DNA of 64,000 nucleotides from Aquilaria yunnanensis (Eukaryota; Streptophyta; Magnoliopsida; Malvales; Thymelaeaceae): NCBI GenBank assembly GCA_039654915.1, contig CM077600.1, positions 45,554,492 to 45,618,491 on the forward strand, written 5' to 3'. How positions within the stretch are numbered: the first letter of the stretch is position 1; every line of letters begins with the position of its first letter. The position numbers were made by a program, and so were the translations under genes. The notes under the pieces are model-generated. The model saw nothing but the letters and a program-made list of their open reading frames with translations. It ran no database searches and had not been told where the DNA came from. Positions 47,417 through 62,250 of the stretch are shown piece by piece.

Positions 47417-48670
47417 TGTTAATTGCATACAAACACCTACAAAAATACAATTTTTTCGGGGTGTCAACCAAATCGTCCGATGAGAAGTTCTTGTCCATCA
47501 ATACTTATTAGTTGTTGTTTTGCAAACAAATATATTCTCAAAAATTTTCCTCAACAAATATTAGTATTTCATTGTTGATGGCCTATTATTGTCATACAAA
47601 GTTACAAACGCATAATAACGACTTGTCTTACAGGTATCTTGTATTATCCAAATATATAGACACACACGCACACGCAGAGACGCACGTATATATAAAATTA
47701 TAAAAGGAAATAAAATGTCTTAAATAGCAAAACATCAGCTTGATCCAAGGCAATTATTGAAGAGAAGAAAATGGGCACTCCTACAAGTGTTTTAGCGACC
47801 TTGACTGCTGATAATGAGCTGCCAGATAACATCTATCAGAATTCAGAAATCGTTTTGGGGAAGGAAACATAAAGTTAGGTTAGGTTAAGGAAAACAGGTA
47901 GTACATTGATTAGTTAAGAAGTCTCCTAATCAAAAGCAATATTTAAATCTAGAAGCCCTTTAAGCATTATTTAGACGTCCCACTGCCACTAGGGTGAGGA
48001 TTTAAATCTGTCATATTTGATGCACCGAAGCGAAACCCCACCCCTTGCGAAGCAAAAGGCCCACTTAGATACCCAGCCATCTTCTTTTCCCCACAGCCAG
48101 GCCATCTGATTTACCATCGTTTTCCTACGTTTTGTTGGTTATGCGCATGGTATAAGTTAGAAAAGTCATGAACGTTTATATTATCTCTCCACTTCCTCAG
48201 CAACCAAGCAGCAAATATGCCCATACTCGTGCTCTGTTTCCTCTGCTTTTGCCTTGCTTCTTCTTCATTTTGAACATTATCCGGCATGTGATTTTTTCTT
48301 TCTTTTTGCAGTTCATGTGAAGAGGCAGAGGAGAAGAAGGGAGACTGATTTTTGGGTATTTTTGTGGTAAGTCATTCAATATTAATAAATGGGTTCTTTT
48401 GGAATCACCTGCTGTGATGTTTGTTTGTGAGAAAAAAAACTCTTTCTGAAATAGTATTTTTCTTGTGCGCCTGTCGATTGAAAAAGAGCTTTCAAAGTCT
48501 TAAACATATGCTCTGCCGCGCCTCTATGGAAAATTAAAATCAGGCCCATTTGTAGATAGCGAGGTGAGGTTTTATATTCACTTGGGCTGTGGTCGGCGGC
48601 GGCGGAGGACGGAGGGGCCAAAGGCGAGCCGATCGAGAGCTGGGGACGACGGACTGGATGAACTCGTTCC
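47417..48670. other. Intergenic DNA and possible 3' region of the small ORF
   Basis: No recognised family. A minus-strand ORF of 151 codons (48,382-48,837) and a plus ORF at 48,564-48,794 overlap each other in GC-rich sequence and cannot both be real. Confidence 0.4.
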
Positions 48671-48832
48671 TCAGCGGGAGGATCCGGCTTTGAGTAACCG
48701 GATCCAAGGCCAGAGCTTGCCGGCGAAGGTGGGAATGAGGAGGACGGATGCAATGACAACGGCGAGGACTGGCGAGTTTTTTTCGCAAGTCTGATAAATA
48801 AGCTGGTGTGAGAGTGAGGAGAGACAATCCAT
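48671..48832 (-). CDS. Possible 53-residue membrane peptide
   Basis: The ORF begins at ATG 48,832 and ends with TGA at 48,671-48,673. It reads MDCLSSLSHQLIYQTCEKNS, PVLAVVIASVLLIPTFAGKL, WPWIRLLKAGSSR: a short polar N-terminus, one hydrophobic segment (about residues 21-37) and a basic C-terminus, consistent with a single-span membrane peptide. A good TATA box (GGTATATAAA) lies 39-48 bp upstream, which places transcription start very close to the ATG. An alternative ATG 5 bp upstream opens a different 151-codon frame that reads as Pro/Ser-rich low-complexity sequence. I do not recognise the peptide's family. Confidence 0.4.
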   Translation of the reverse strand: MDCLSSLSHQLIYQTCEKNSPVLAVVIASVLLIPTFAGKLWPWIRLLKAGSSR

Positions 48833-48870
48833 GGCATAAGCTAGTAAATAAAACCAAGAGCGGCCCTGGT

Positions 48871-48880
48871 TTTATATACC
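48871..48880 (-). promoter_or_regulatory. TATA box
   Basis: GGTATATAAA on the minus strand, the best TATA consensus in the neighbourhood. It implies a start near 48,845, about 10-15 bp before the 53-codon ORF. Confidence 0.5.
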
Positions 48881-48889
48881 CATCTTTCA

Positions 48890-49615
48890 CCAGCCCAAAC
48901 TATTGTTGAATAGCAGTACAAATTTTTGTCTGCAGCTTAACAAAAAGCTTGAGAGCAAAAGGTCATCTCTAACATTGAATTGATTAGCAAAATGGTCCAA
49001 TTATATGACAGATTATAATTATGACAATATGATCTCAGTCATTCAAATTTAAAGTTTAATGTTGATTTTACATTTTTAACAGATAAGATCATACTGTCAT
49101 GTTTGTTATCTGTCACATTACAATTTTTATTAACAAAATACTACTAGTATTACACAACATAATCTATCTATGTCTCCTCTCACCTACGACTGACTAGGTC
49201 TTAAAAAGTTACTTCATAAAGTAACTGCATATGAAGCAGAGAAATGCACATCTTAGGATCCGGATTATGTGCGGAAACATCATCTCCATGTTTTTTTAAT
49301 CCAACAATGCACATAATTAACGCAGTTGAGCCAAAAAAATAATACTATTAAAATCACCAGTTACATAGTTAATGGAGAGAAACAACAAGGCTCAAGGGTA
49401 TTAAATGGAAAGGAAATCCATCTTCATGTGATCCCAAACTGTCCCCTTCAATATGAACCAGAATGTAGCTGATTAAGAGAACATGATCACATGAGAGAGA
49501 AACAATAATTTATGCAATTCAACATATGGTCAGGTCTTTGTGTTTGAAAGACTAGCGCTGGGCAAAAGAGGGGAAGGAAAAGGGACAAGAAAAAAGACCT
49601 GAGTTGACTACTCCA
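48890..49615 (-). other. Spacer and presumed 3' UTR of the protein kinase gene
   Basis: The part next to 49,616 is probably the 3' UTR of the CDPK. Nothing else recognised. Confidence 0.4.
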
Positions 49616-53893
<4,278 letters not shown>

Positions 53894-54640
53894 CAGAAAT
53901 GCGGTCTATTCTTCTGCAGATGCACAATTTCGTTCTACCTGAGAGATCCAAGGAAATCTTTCTCCGAACCGCGCGCAGGTGCAAAAACTAGATATCATTT
54001 CTGTTGGTAGTGTGTTCTTTGATTGATGCAGAAAATATAAGAACGCAGAGAAATATCAGCCAGCTGTGAACAAGGCAAGTGATGAGAATGTAGAGCGGCG
54101 AGAGGAATAAGAAATCTCCCTTACGAATATCATCAAACACATGCAATGCACAGAACTCTCCACGCCCTTCAGTTACCAGAAAACCGAGCATCAAAATCAT
54201 CATAGAGACGCAAAGCAAAAAAAATCGGTGAACCCAGTTGCGTATACGGTCTCAATCAACAGGTTCTGCATGCATAAAAATCAATGATCTGACCCCAGAA
54301 TCAAACGAATGTCGAAAATTTTCCCAGTAAAAGGAAGAAGATGAGGGAACGAGCAATCAGAACTCTGGTTAGCAGAGAAGGATTTCTTAGTGTTTGAAAT
54401 TTCGTCGCATGCGGAAGACAATAGCATTCGTTTGCATTCGTCACGAGTTCCTCGGAACGTAAAGAGAAGAGAAAATGAATTCGGAGAAAGAGACGACAGG
54501 TTTTTCCGTTGGAAAGCTTCAAACCAGGGTTCTGATTAGCTGAATGCGGATTAATTGGACCCAATCGCAGCGCCATCCGAACCAACGGCTTTTTCTTTTC
54601 TGAAAATCTCTTTGTAACAGAATTTAAAGGCAAGTCGCCT
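53894..54640 (-). promoter_or_regulatory. 5' leader and promoter region of the CDPK gene
   Basis: A possible leader-intron acceptor (ATCTCTCAG, then GTAGAACG) lies about 45 bp upstream of the start codon. Farther up are moderately GC-rich, C/T-rich stretches near 54,430-54,600 that could hold the transcription start. Several short ORFs here are not credible proteins. Confidence 0.35.
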
Positions 54641-54659
54641 CAAGTTTAGTGTGCGTACG

Positions 54660-55425
54660 TCCAGCACAAATTATGGCAATTATAATTCCCCTCCAAAGTA
54701 AAAATTTAGTACATAATATAGATCTTTTCGGGTGTAAAAAAGTTAACAACATAGGTTCTCTTCGAAATTTTGAAAGAGGAAAAATGCTACTCGAAGTTTA
54801 TGCTTTTTTTTTTATACACATGGAATTCGGTGCAGACATTTAGTGGATGAAAAATTTTGTGTTATTGTTACTTTTTAATACATATATTCTTTGTTATAAT
54901 CAAAAAGAAAATTAAGCGTTAGAGTTTAAATGAGTCCTATGGATTTGAGTAGCTAATATATGAGCACAATTGACCACGTTCCTTTTTACTATTAAAATTA
55001 TAAAACGGCTGCTGGAGCTTATCAATAATTGAATCTAATGAATATCATCTGCCAATTTCAAAAGCAAAGGAGAGTACCCTGAAATTTGAGCAACTTCTTG
55101 GACACTGTCAGTTATAATAGTCATGCTAGTCAGATTTTAGGAGTTTGTAGCTGTCACAGCCTTAATAATTGCTTGAACTTTTTACAACAAGTGGAGGAGA
55201 GCAATTTAGAAACCTGCCTTAAGAAACCATTGTTCCGACTTGAAGGAATTTGGCTATCCATGTCATTGCACCCCATCTTGGAAGTAGGCTGTCACACACC
55301 ATCAATATAGAAAAGAATAGGTAAATAATGTCCTCTAAAATCTCCCCAAGAGACAAAGCAAGGAGAAGGCTTTGGTTGGGCAATCTTCAAAGTCTATGAC
55401 TTAAGGTTCCTTGCAAGTCAATCCA
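54660..55425. other. Intergenic DNA, nothing recognised
   Basis: No family match. A plus-strand ORF (55,086-55,310) was examined and not recognised. Confidence 0.45.
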
Positions 55426-55429
55426 GGTT

Positions 55430-55575
55430 TTTTTTTCTGTAGTTAAATCACCTACTTATATTTGTGATCGAGTGAAACCTAATACTATTACTTTGAACTA
55501 TAAGCAAATTTGTCACTCCCAAGAATAATGGAGAGAATATTCTATTAAACCTATAAATAAAAAAACCACATAATT
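55430..55575 (-). repeat. Dispersed repeat family, copy C
   Basis: In reverse complement it matches the left half of copy B: TTATGTGGTTTTTTTATTTA, GAATATTCT, TTTCACTCGATCACAAA and GTGATTTAACTACAG. Confidence 0.7.
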
Positions 55576-55789
55576 AGCATACTCTTGGGAAAATTACATG
55601 TATTTCTAAACTATATTTATTGATGCACATAAGTTTCCGAACTAAAAATAATAACACTTGAGTTTTGTCCTTCCACTCCTCAACTTAACTAAGCCGACAT
55701 TCTCTAATGAGGATGCCAGAACTGCCAACGGGTCCCTGGCAGAAGGGAGAGATGAGTGAGTTGAAGAGTCGTAGCCGGTGAAGCTACTA

Positions 55790-56233
55790 CTAATTTCTGT
55801 TCCTGGAGTTTTCAATTTTCATTGCAAATCTGGAACAAAGAATATGGCTAAGTACAGAGTCTGTAAGAAATGATGGTGACAAATTGGAGTAGTGACACCA
55901 AATTTGTATTGTGATTTTCAGAGAAGGATACAAGATTTTGCTCTTAAGAAGCTCACCTAGGCACTTGGATGATCCAATATCTCTGAACTCTTTAGATTCA
56001 TTGGGAGCTAGGCCGTGTTGGTTGGCCCACCCTTTAAAACACCTCAATGCTTGAGTCATGCTTTCTTTAATCACCTAGTAGCCACTCGAATTGTCTGTAG
56101 GCATTAGTTCTGAAAAAGGAAAAGGAAGCCTCTTGTTCTCATCATTGTCACTGGGATTTTTATTGACCAAATTTGAAGCACGCGTGAGGAAGAGCCTGTC
56201 TTCATTGGAGAAGGCCCAAAGAGGCGAACGAGA
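55790..56233 (-). pseudogene. NIN-like protein (NLP) transcription factor remnant
   Basis: NLPs are RWP-RK/PB1 transcription factors of nitrate signalling with a long conserved N-terminal region. The minus frame from 56,233 reads SRSPLWAFSNEDRLFLTRAS, NLVNKNPSDNDENKRLPFPF, SELMPTDNSSGY, stop, VIKESMTQALRCFKGWANQH, GLAP. This matches the NLP pattern SPLWAFS...N..N..DN..LPSPL..LMP.DN.DGYC.IKE.MTQALRYFKE...QHVLAQ. The expected Cys codon after GY is TAG. After GLAP the frame continues open to 55,790 but no longer resembles NLP; VWAPV and the rest are missing, as are the DNA-binding and PB1 domains. It is a dead fragment, with no clear sign of how it arrived. Confidence 0.8.
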
Positions 56234-56239
56234 CTAGCC

Positions 56240-56619
56240 GGAAGTGGAAGGCAGGGTGAAGGGTAAGGTTGGGTTGGGGATGAAAGTTATGGAGTCCGCC
56301 CATGACCCGCCCAAATCCAAATTGTCATAAAACATGATTGATTGGTCAGGTTTTAAGGGGAAGTTGGCAATTGTCATGGTTTTTTCAAATAGATTTTTGT
56401 GGCTTTTTCAAATCGGTTTGGTCAAGCACCGATACAGGAACAGGCAAGAAGAAACAAGGGTGACTTGGAGGCTCATGAGGCTAAGAAGGGATGCGACTGA
56501 GTTAAGGTTGTGTCAACGGGAACAGGTCGTTGCTGGGCGAAGAAAGAGGGAAAAGGGTAAGAGGATGGTGAAAGAAAGAAGAAACAAAGTTTACAGGGGA
56601 TTTGTAGTGTTAAACAAAA
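56240..56619. other. Flank between the NLP remnant and repeat copy D
   Basis: A 128-codon plus ORF (56,334-56,720) crosses into the repeat copy and is Arg/Lys-rich without family resemblance. It is not called as a gene. Confidence 0.4.
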
Positions 56620-56825
56620 GCTTAAGAGTTAAGTTAGGTGTTTTTTTTTTATATACACAAGTTTGTCATGTACACAGTCACAGCATCATACAGCTAAACA
56701 AACATAACGACAATGACTAACATCGCTAATAATGTAACATTAGTGAGATATTTAACTGTAAAAAAAATAATTGTGGGTAGTGTGTGCTATCACAAAAAGA
56801 TGAGTAAGAGATTTGTCCCTTTAAA
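56620..56825 (+). repeat. Dispersed repeat family, copy D
   Basis: It aligns over about 200 bp with the reverse complement of copy A: TTAAGAGTTAAGTTAGGTG, a T-run, CACAAGTTTGTCATGTACAC, TATTTAACTGTAAAAAAAAT and GAGATTTGTCC. Confidence 0.75.
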
Positions 56826-57043
56826 AAAAAAATAGTGAGGCATAAAAATGACTGCCTTGGGAAGAAATGAAGAAAGAGGCTCAACAAAATTACGAGAAAA
56901 GAGACAAAATCTGATGTGAACTGCAAATTACCATTAGCATGCTACTAAAACAACGCATTACAATAAGCAGCAAGGAAAGCAAAGGACAAATCCATCAAAT
57001 GAAGAAAAACAGGTTAAAAAGACTTCTGATTTCCAGGCGAAGA

Positions 57044-58283
57044 TCAGACGTCTCTAACCAAACCAGACAGATCAACATTGCCAGACTCAAGCTCCGATGG
57101 ATTGGAAGCAACTTCCTTTCGAGGGTGGCCTTCGATGGGTATGTCTCGCCTCCTAGAGCGCGAGTATGAAGACCCCCTGCCATGCAAGTCCCCAAGAGCC
57201 TCAGACAAACTGTTTTTCATCTCCTCTGCAGCATCGAAGAAACCGCTGATCCCGCCCATGAACTGACGCTCAATGGCCTCAATGTCGCTGCGTAGCCCAG
57301 GGAACTCAAAGAGCCCTTTCTCAGGTGATCCCATGACTAAATTCCCTTTTACCACCTGCCCTGTCACTTCCTCCTCGGTGTACTCTCTGTTGGACTGCAG
57401 CACTTCGGTGGGTCTTAAGAAATATGGCAGTTGATCACAGATATAAACAACAATGAATATAACATTTGTTAAGAAAAAAGATTAAAACAACAAACAAGGT
57501 TAAATACAAATAAAGTTCGCAAGTAGCACACAAGCTAGACACTTCAAATGCAGATACATAGATTCCTGGATCCAAAACCTACTAAGCACACAGTAAAACT
57601 TTTGTTTTCTCCAAGTCAAATAGTACAAATGCTGTACCCATACCCATATCTAACACTCATACCCATTATTACTCATATTGAAGATCACATTCCTTAAAAC
57701 ATAAATCATGCAGGAGGAGGATAGACAAGCCATTAGGAACCTATGACTAATTTAGGCACAGGATCTTGAATCTTGATCGGTAGAGATAAGAATAGGGATA
57801 TATCTCGGAAGATTTAAGAAAAGCAAATAAAACCAACAAGAGCTTTTACTAGATAAACAGGTTTTCTCCCATTTAAATAAAAATCATGACCAAGTCCAAA
57901 ACTTCGGAGGAAAGTGTTCTTCGCCAATAGTAGGCGCAGGCAGGGTTTTGTGATATTTCTACTTCTACCACAAGAATATTTATTTCTACCTCAGATAGTA
58001 CGCTAAACCTCAACCACTCCGGCAATAGAAGAAACCCAAACTTTTTTTTTTTCGGTTAAAAAAGAGGGTTGAAATTTGTGGATAAAGAAAGGATGACTTA
58101 CTTCCCGACGCACTCTCTAAGGATCTCCTCAGTTTTCTGGCACTTCCTCATGAACTTTCCAGGCTCGACCTCCTCGGTCTTGCACTGCGACCTCACCACC
58201 TTCCTGGTGGAGCACATGTCGCCGTCCCCTGCCATCGATTCGACGGAGACGTCCTGTGCGTATCTCCCCCGCCCCAAACCCAT
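57044..58283 (-). CDS. Mal d 1/Fra a 1-associated-type protein
   Basis: A small plant protein family named after an apple allergen-interacting protein; its biochemical role is not established. Two exons, 58,283-58,102 and 57,413-57,044, are joined by a GT..AG phase-2 intron (strong GTAAGT donor; acceptor CTTAAG), giving 183 residues. The conserved block spans the junction: CSTRKVVRSQCKTEEVEPGK, FMRKCQKTEEILRECVGKP, TEVLQSNREYTEEEVTGQVV, then GLFEFPGLRSDIEAIERQFM and GGISGFFDAAEEMKN. The Cys-containing N-terminal part and the amphipathic FFDAAEEM segment are typical. The C-terminus is Arg/Ser-rich and ends LSGLVRDV. The start at 58,283 is the first ATG in frame; a later Met (MAGDGDM) is possible. 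It lies head-to-head with the PPR gene, 428 bp apart. Confidence 0.85.
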
Positions 58284-58711
58284 TGCTCTCGAAATTGTGG
58301 AGCACGAAGCCTCGGACTATCACGAATTTATTGGAACTCTCTGGAAGATCTATCTGGGTTCTTCTCTTGGGCTCTACGTTTCTCCTAATTCGGTGCTAAT
58401 CTCCCACAATTTCGATGTGGAGCTTGCTTCGCACGGCGGGGGACTCACCGGCGTTCAGATTATGCCACGTAGCAAATGACAGTGGCAGATGCTAAAAAAA
58501 GTCCCTCAACAAACCGATAACAAACAATGTTGCCCCATAAATTATTATCACGTTCAATTAGCCTCATAACTTGGTAATTTACTGATTTCGTAACTGATGA
58601 TTGATGACATGAACTGATTATGGTTTTCATTGAACCAGAACCAGTGGCAAGCAATCCACTTGATTCAAATAACGATGCCTCAAACAAAACGAACCTGCAC
58701 TTACAGTAACT
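58284..58711. promoter_or_regulatory. Divergent promoter between the Mal d 1-associated-type and PPR genes
   Basis: The two start codons face away from each other across 428 bp, which must hold both 5' UTRs and promoters. It contains an ACGT core (GCCACGTAGC, 58,466) and no strong TATA box. A plus-strand ORF that overlaps it (58,069-58,479) is the antisense of the first exon. Confidence 0.55.
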
Positions 58712-61700
58712 ATGGGAAACTTAACCAAATTTCCACCTTTGCTATCGAATATGGCGGACGGTCTCTTCCGCTCAACCTTGTCAATAATTTTCCGTCTCCA
58801 TCGTTCCTCTCGCTCTAAATCCTCCGTACCTTCCCTGTCCGATGGCAGTAAAATAACTAACTTGAAAAGTGATGCTGATAAAAGTGTCACTGTCTCGCTC
58901 TTCAACGAGATCGCGCAGATTATAGGAGCTGAAAATGTGATCCCAGATAAGAGTATATCCGGGATTTTGATCTCCAAAGATGCCGATTCCAGGGTAGTAG
59001 GTGTAACATCAGGATTAGCTTCACGAGCGCAATCTGTTTGTGAAAATACCGAGCTGACTACGGCAGGGAAGGATTCACCTGTCCCTAATGAAATTCAGGT
59101 GGGATATGGAGTAGATTTAGATGTTGGCTTGGTAGTTGATGAGATTACACAGATAGTTCAAGCTGAAAGGACGTTAGTTTCAATGGAGGAGCGGCTAGAA
59201 AACTTAGGTGTACCTTTTGAATCAGAAGTTGTGGAAAAAGTGCTCAACCGATGTTCTAAAGTTCCTCATTTGGCTTTAAGGTTCTTCAACTGGGTAAAGC
59301 ATAGAGAAGACTTTTCTCATTGTACAGAGGTTTACAATACTTTGTTGTATATAACTGGCAAGGACATTGGGTTAATGGAGAGGCTGCTGGAGGAAATGGA
59401 GCATAATTCTTGCAAGAAAGATGTTAAAACTTGGACTATTCTTATCTCAATGTATTCAAAGGCAAAGTTAACTGGCAAAGCATTAGATTCGTTTGAAAAC
59501 ATGGCAATTGAAGTTGGTGAAATTGATGCAACAACTTACAGGACTATTTTGCGTACACTTTGCAACGCTGGGAAAGGAGACATCGCACTAGAAATTTATA
59601 AGGAGATGGTTCAAAAGGAAATCATCCTTGATGTAAGCTTGTACAAGTCAGTCCTGACTTGCATGGCTAGATCAGGCAATGCTGCTGCTGCACACATGAT
59701 TGCAGATGACATGATCAAAGTCTCTCAGATTCTAGAAAAAGAGGCTTATGGTTATGTGCTGAAGAATTTTTGTCTCTCTGGGAGAATCAGGGAGGCTTTA
59801 GAATTTATTCGCAATCTCAAGAATAAAAAGATTTCACTGGACGCTGAGTACTTTGAGATCTTGATGAAAGGGTTGTGCAGGGCAGATAGGATCTCTGATG
59901 CAGAGGAAATCTTTGATATAATGAATAGGAGACACTTGCTAAGTGATAAGGTTTATGGAATACTCATCAGTGGTCACCTGAGAAGAAAGGATATTGCAGA
60001 AGCGCTTAGCCTCTATCAACGAATGAAAGAATCTGGAATGTTACCTTCAACTTCAACCTATGCAGAGCTAATCCAACGCCTTTTCAGATTGAATGAGTAT
60101 CAGAAAGGCTGTGAATTATATAATGAGATGCTGGATAAAGGAGTGGATCCAGATGTTTCTGTAATAAATACCATGGTCACAGGTCATGTTCGCCAAAACA
60201 ATTTATCTGAAGCATGGAAATTGTTGGAGGGTGCAGATAATAAGGGCATCCAGCTCTCTAGGAAGCTGTACTCAGCCTTCTTTAGAGAGCTCCTTAAAGT
60301 TGCAAGAACTGATGATATCTTTAAGGTTGTTGGGAAAGTGCAGGATGCCAAGATAGCCATTCGAGATGAAGTGTTTCGGTTGGTTATCTCCAGCATGGAG
60401 GAGAAGGGCGAGGTTAATAATGTTGAAAAAGTGAAGCTGATGCAAAGAATTTGTAAACTTCAACCAGAAGGAACAGTATCTAGTAAAGATTTGCAAGGAG
60501 CACAGGAGCATGCAGCCGACTCAGAACCAGATAGAAGTGGTGGTCTCTCAACAGTTTCTTGTCCAAAGACATATAATGAGCAGGACATGCTAGAGGTTTT
60601 CAGAATCCTATCATCCTCAGAGGACTGGTGTTTCATTCAAGAAGCTTTAGACAAATGTTCTATTCAGTTTACCCCAGAACTAGTTGTAGACACACTGCAG
60701 CGGTGCTCTCTGCATGGTAGAGCTGCATTGAAATTCTTTTCATGGGTTCGGAAGCAAGCTAATTATCAGCACACTACAGAGACCTACAATATAGCTATAA
60801 AACTCTCTGGTCGTGCAAAAGATTTCAAGAGCATGAGATCCCTTTTCTATGAAATGAGAAGAAATGGGTTCTTGATAACATCGGACACATGGTCAATCAT
60901 GATAATGCAATATGGTCGAATAGGTCTAACAAACATTGCTTTAAGGACTTTAGCTGAAATGAAAGCTGGTGGCTGTAGTCCATCTGCAAGCACATATAAG
61001 TGCTTGATCATATCTCTTTGTGGGAGAAAGGGGAGGAGTGTAAATGAAGCTGTTAAAATATTCCATGAGCTGGTTTGCTCTGGATATAATCCTGACAAAG
61101 AATTGCTTGAAACTTATCTTGGTTGTCTATGCGAAGTTGGGGAGCTCTCAGAAGCCAGAAGTTGCGTAGATTATCTACAGAAAGTTGGATTCACCATTCC
61201 ACTAAGTTATTCCTTGTATGTGAGGGCTCTTTGTCGAGCAGGAAGGCTGGAAGAAGCTTTAGAAATTATAGACAACATCAAGACTGATGAATCAACATTG
61301 CATCAATATGTTTATGGAAGCATTGTACATGGACTGCTTCAGAAGGGTCAACTGGAGCAGGCCCTAGCTAAGATGGATACCATGAAGCAGTCCGGCATTT
61401 ATCCTACTGTCCATGTGTACACTTCCTTCTTGGTGTATTACTTCAAGGAAAGGCAGATTGAGAAAGCTTTGGAGATTTTGGAACAAATGAGACACGAAGG
61501 TTGTCAGCCAACTGTTGTTACTTATTCAGCACTGGTTCGTGGCTACATGGACATGGGAAAGTTAGATGATGCATGGACTGTATTCAATGAGATGAAGCTG
61601 AAAGGACCACCGCCAGACTTTAAGACATATTCTATGTTCATCAACTGTCTTTGTAAAGTAGGTAAATCTGAAGCAGCGCTTGAGCTATTATCTGAAATGC

Positions 61701-61840
61701 CCGACAGGGGCATAGCTCCAAGTACCATAAATTTTAGGACTGTTTTTTTTGGATTAAATAGAGAGGGTAAGAATGATTTAGCTAGGGCTGTGATCAAGCA
61801 AAAGTCCGCTCTTGCCACCAAACGGAGATTATGTACATGA
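58712..61840 (+). CDS. P-class pentatricopeptide repeat protein, At5g06400-like, predicted mitochondrial
   Basis: PPR proteins bind organelle RNA with one base per repeat and affect processing, stability or translation. The ORF is intronless, 1042 residues. The N-terminus is poor in acidic residues and Arg/Ser-rich (MADGLFRSTLSIIFRLHRSS from Met14, perhaps the true start), fitting mitochondrial import. About twenty 35-residue repeats follow, for example TYAELIQRLFRLNEYQKGCE and TYSALVRGYMDMGKLDDAWT. The array is in two modules, each opened by the same lead-in: VVEKVLNRCSKVPHLALRFF (about 174) and LVVDTLQRCSLHGRAALKFF (about 655), separated by a non-PPR linker around 590-640. No E, DYW or SMR domain is present, so P-class. 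The length and two-module plan agree with Arabidopsis At5g06400 (about 1030 residues). The gene is complete, with no stops. Confidence 0.93.
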   Translation: MGNLTKFPPLLSNMADGLFRSTLSIIFRLHRSSRSKSSVPSLSDGSKITNLKSDADKSVTVSLFNEIAQIIGAENVIPDKSISGILISKDADSRVVGVTSGLASRAQSVCENTELTTAGKDSPVPNEIQVGYGVDLDVGLVVDEITQIVQAERTLVSMEERLENLGVPFESEVVEKVLNRCSKVPHLALRFFNWVKHREDFSHCTEVYNTLLYITGKDIGLMERLLEEMEHNSCKKDVKTWTILISMYSKAKLTGKALDSFENMAIEVGEIDATTYRTILRTLCNAGKGDIALEIYKEMVQKEIILDVSLYKSVLTCMARSGNAAAAHMIADDMIKVSQILEKEAYGYVLKNFCLSGRIREALEFIRNLKNKKISLDAEYFEILMKGLCRADRISDAEEIFDIMNRRHLLSDKVYGILISGHLRRKDIAEALSLYQRMKESGMLPSTSTYAELIQRLFRLNEYQKGCELYNEMLDKGVDPDVSVINTMVTGHVRQNNLSEAWKLLEGADNKGIQLSRKLYSAFFRELLKVARTDDIFKVVGKVQDAKIAIRDEVFRLVISSMEEKGEVNNVEKVKLMQRICKLQPEGTVSSKDLQGAQEHAADSEPDRSGGLSTVSCPKTYNEQDMLEVFRILSSSEDWCFIQEALDKCSIQFTPELVVDTLQRCSLHGRAALKFFSWVRKQANYQHTTETYNIAIKLSGRAKDFKSMRSLFYEMRRNGFLITSDTWSIMIMQYGRIGLTNIALRTLAEMKAGGCSPSASTYKCLIISLCGRKGRSVNEAVKIFHELVCSGYNPDKELLETYLGCLCEVGELSEARSCVDYLQKVGFTIPLSYSLYVRALCRAGRLEEALEIIDNIKTDESTLHQYVYGSIVHGLLQKGQLEQALAKMDTMKQSGIYPTVHVYTSFLVYYFKERQIEKALEILEQMRHEGCQPTVVTYSALVRGYMDMGKLDDAWTVFNEMKLKGPPPDFKTYSMFINCLCKVGKSEAALELLSEMPDRGIAPSTINFRTVFFGLNREGKNDLARAVIKQKSALATKRRLCT

Positions 61841-62250
61841 CCATTGTGCATATGAGGTCGCATTCAATTGTTTTCTTATGGTTTGCCTGTTACAGTCGTC
61901 CGTTGTTTTGGATCGGAATCAGATTTTTTATGGTGTCGTTTACAATTTATTTCACCTTAGACATGATTATGACCAACGAAATCAAGATAATCTTTGGTTG
62001 CATAAAGTCTAATAAATTAGAACCCCAATGTATCCTTGGTTTCAACTTATTCTGGTCTGTGCAAGAACATCACATACTCGGAGAAAGCAAGCAACTATTT
62101 TCAAACATTTTCTCAGATACGATGAATGAAGTGTCAGTAAAGAGGCGCTGATTTTCTCTCATCTTGCATTATGGAATTGAGGAATTGATCAATAAAACAG
62201 AGCTGTCTGGCTCTATACAAACACAAGCACGCGTTATGGAAATACAAAAA

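Noticed and set aside
48382..48890. Overlapping 151- and 116-codon minus ORFs and a 76-codon plus ORF
   Set aside because: All overlap in GC-rich sequence, are low in complexity and resemble no family; only the short ORF next to the TATA box was kept as a candidate.
54301..54633. 110-codon minus ORF upstream of the kinase
   Set aside because: Falls in the probable kinase promoter/leader; no family resemblance.
58069..58479. 136-codon plus ORF
   Set aside because: It is antisense to the first exon and leader of the Mal d 1-associated-type gene, whose frame matches a known family.
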